Positions 5,550 through 5,870 of a stretch of DNA of 5,870 bases are shown here, in pieces. The DNA is from Pseudomonadota bacterium. GTDB lineage: Bacteria > Pseudomonadota > Alphaproteobacteria > UBA1280 > UBA12223. Location: NCBI GenBank assembly GCA_002937495.1, contig PTJW01000062.1, positions 1 through 5,870 on the forward strand, read 5' to 3'. The stretch's first letter is position 1, and each line of letters begins with the position of its first letter. Under the pieces are notes generated by a model. The model ran no database searches, was not told where the DNA came from, and saw only the letters and a list, made by a program, of their open reading frames with translations. Position numbers and translations under genes: made by a program.

Positions 5550-5855
5550 ATGGCAGCAAGAATCAAAACTGGTGACAACGTAGTAGTTACAGCTGGTAAA
5601 GATAAGGGCAAAACAGGTGTTGTTAAGTTAGTTAAAGATGACAGAATTGTTGTTGAAGGCGTAAACTTAGTTAAGAAACACCAAAAAGCTACTCCATTAG
5701 CTGAAGCAGCTATGGTAACTAAAGAAGCTTCAATTCACGCTTCAAACGTTATGTTAGCAGACCCTGAAACAGGTAAACCAACAAGAGTTGGCTTTAAAGT
5801 AGAAGAAGGCAAAAAAGTTCGTGTAGCGAAAGCAAGCGGCAAAACAGTTGCTTAA
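5550..5855 (+). CDS. rplX: 50S ribosomal protein L24
   Basis: L24 is one of the two assembly-starting proteins of the 50S subunit and binds the 5' end of 23S rRNA. The 101 residues match the family's usual length. The N-terminal KOW motif is visible as IKTGDNVVVTAGKDKGKTG (5-23), followed by VVEGVNLVKKHQK (34-46). The second half has KEASIHASNVMLADPETGKP (58-77) and TRVGFKVEEGKKVRVAK (78-94), a typical alphaproteobacterial form. The start has only 1 nt after the rplN stop, with GGAGG (5536-5540) at a 9-nt gap inside rplN. The gene is complete and ends in TAA; rplE is expected next, but the 15 bases left in the window contain neither a start codon nor a ribosome binding site. Confidence 0.97.
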   Translation: MAARIKTGDNVVVTAGKDKGKTGVVKLVKDDRIVVEGVNLVKKHQKATPLAEAAMVTKEASIHASNVMLADPETGKPTRVGFKVEEGKKVRVAKASGKTVA

Positions 5856-5870
5856 TCTAACTTAAAGAAT

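Noticed and set aside
5371..5559. Open frame of 62 codons on the - strand across the end of rplN
   Set aside because: Antisense shadow of rplN; no own promoter, ribosome site or recognisable product.
220..5855. Use of TGA as a sense codon
   Set aside because: No gene ends in TGA, which prompted the check, but all twelve Trp codons are TGG and no in-frame TGA occurs inside the genes, so the ordinary bacterial code is enough.

Overview
The window is a ribosomal-protein operon from an AT-rich bacterium. It holds thirteen intact genes, all on the + strand, in the conserved order S10-L3-L4-L23-L2-S19-L22-S3-L16-L29-S17-L14-L24 (rpsJ, rplC, rplD, rplW, rplB, rpsS, rplV, rpsC, rplP, rpmC, rpsQ, rplN, rplX). 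This is the whole S10 operon joined to the start of the spc operon. Several proteins have an alphaproteobacterial look, for example the S10 core, the L3 central loop, the L29 C-terminal helix, S17 with its YHAHDENN block, and L24 with its IHASNVMLADPETGKPTRVGFKVE stretch read in pieces. The codons are AT-biased (AGA for Arg, TTA/CTA for Leu). I therefore infer an AT-rich alphaproteobacterium, perhaps from a host-associated lineage, but cannot name the order. All twelve Trp codons are TGG and no gene ends in TGA, so the sequence gives no sign of an altered genetic code.

Layout. Positions 1-219 are non-coding and very AT-rich. They carry a strong sigma70-type promoter (TTGAAA, 17-bp spacer, TATAAT; 11-39), and so a leader of about 170 nt before rpsJ. 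The last part of the leader folds into a hairpin (161-206) built on two copies of TTTGCAAA, and it contains a possible 16-codon upstream ORF (164-214). rpsJ itself has no clear Shine-Dalgarno sequence. From 220 to 5855 the genes are packed with gaps of 1-22 nt or a 1-nt overlap, and each downstream gene has a good Shine-Dalgarno sequence, often fused to the previous stop codon. The last 15 bases (5856-5870) follow the rplX stop; rplE would be expected next but its start is not in the window.

Function. All products are structural proteins of the 30S (S3, S10, S17, S19) or 50S (L2, L3, L4, L14, L16, L22, L23, L24, L29) subunit. Tight packing implies one transcript and coupled translation, giving equal amounts of each protein. 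The S10 and spc blocks are separated by only 18 nt between rpsQ and rplN, so no separate spc promoter is visible. The coding part is ordinary core genome. The only part with unexplained structure is the 5' leader, which may be a regulatory element; I see no previously undescribed multi-gene system here.
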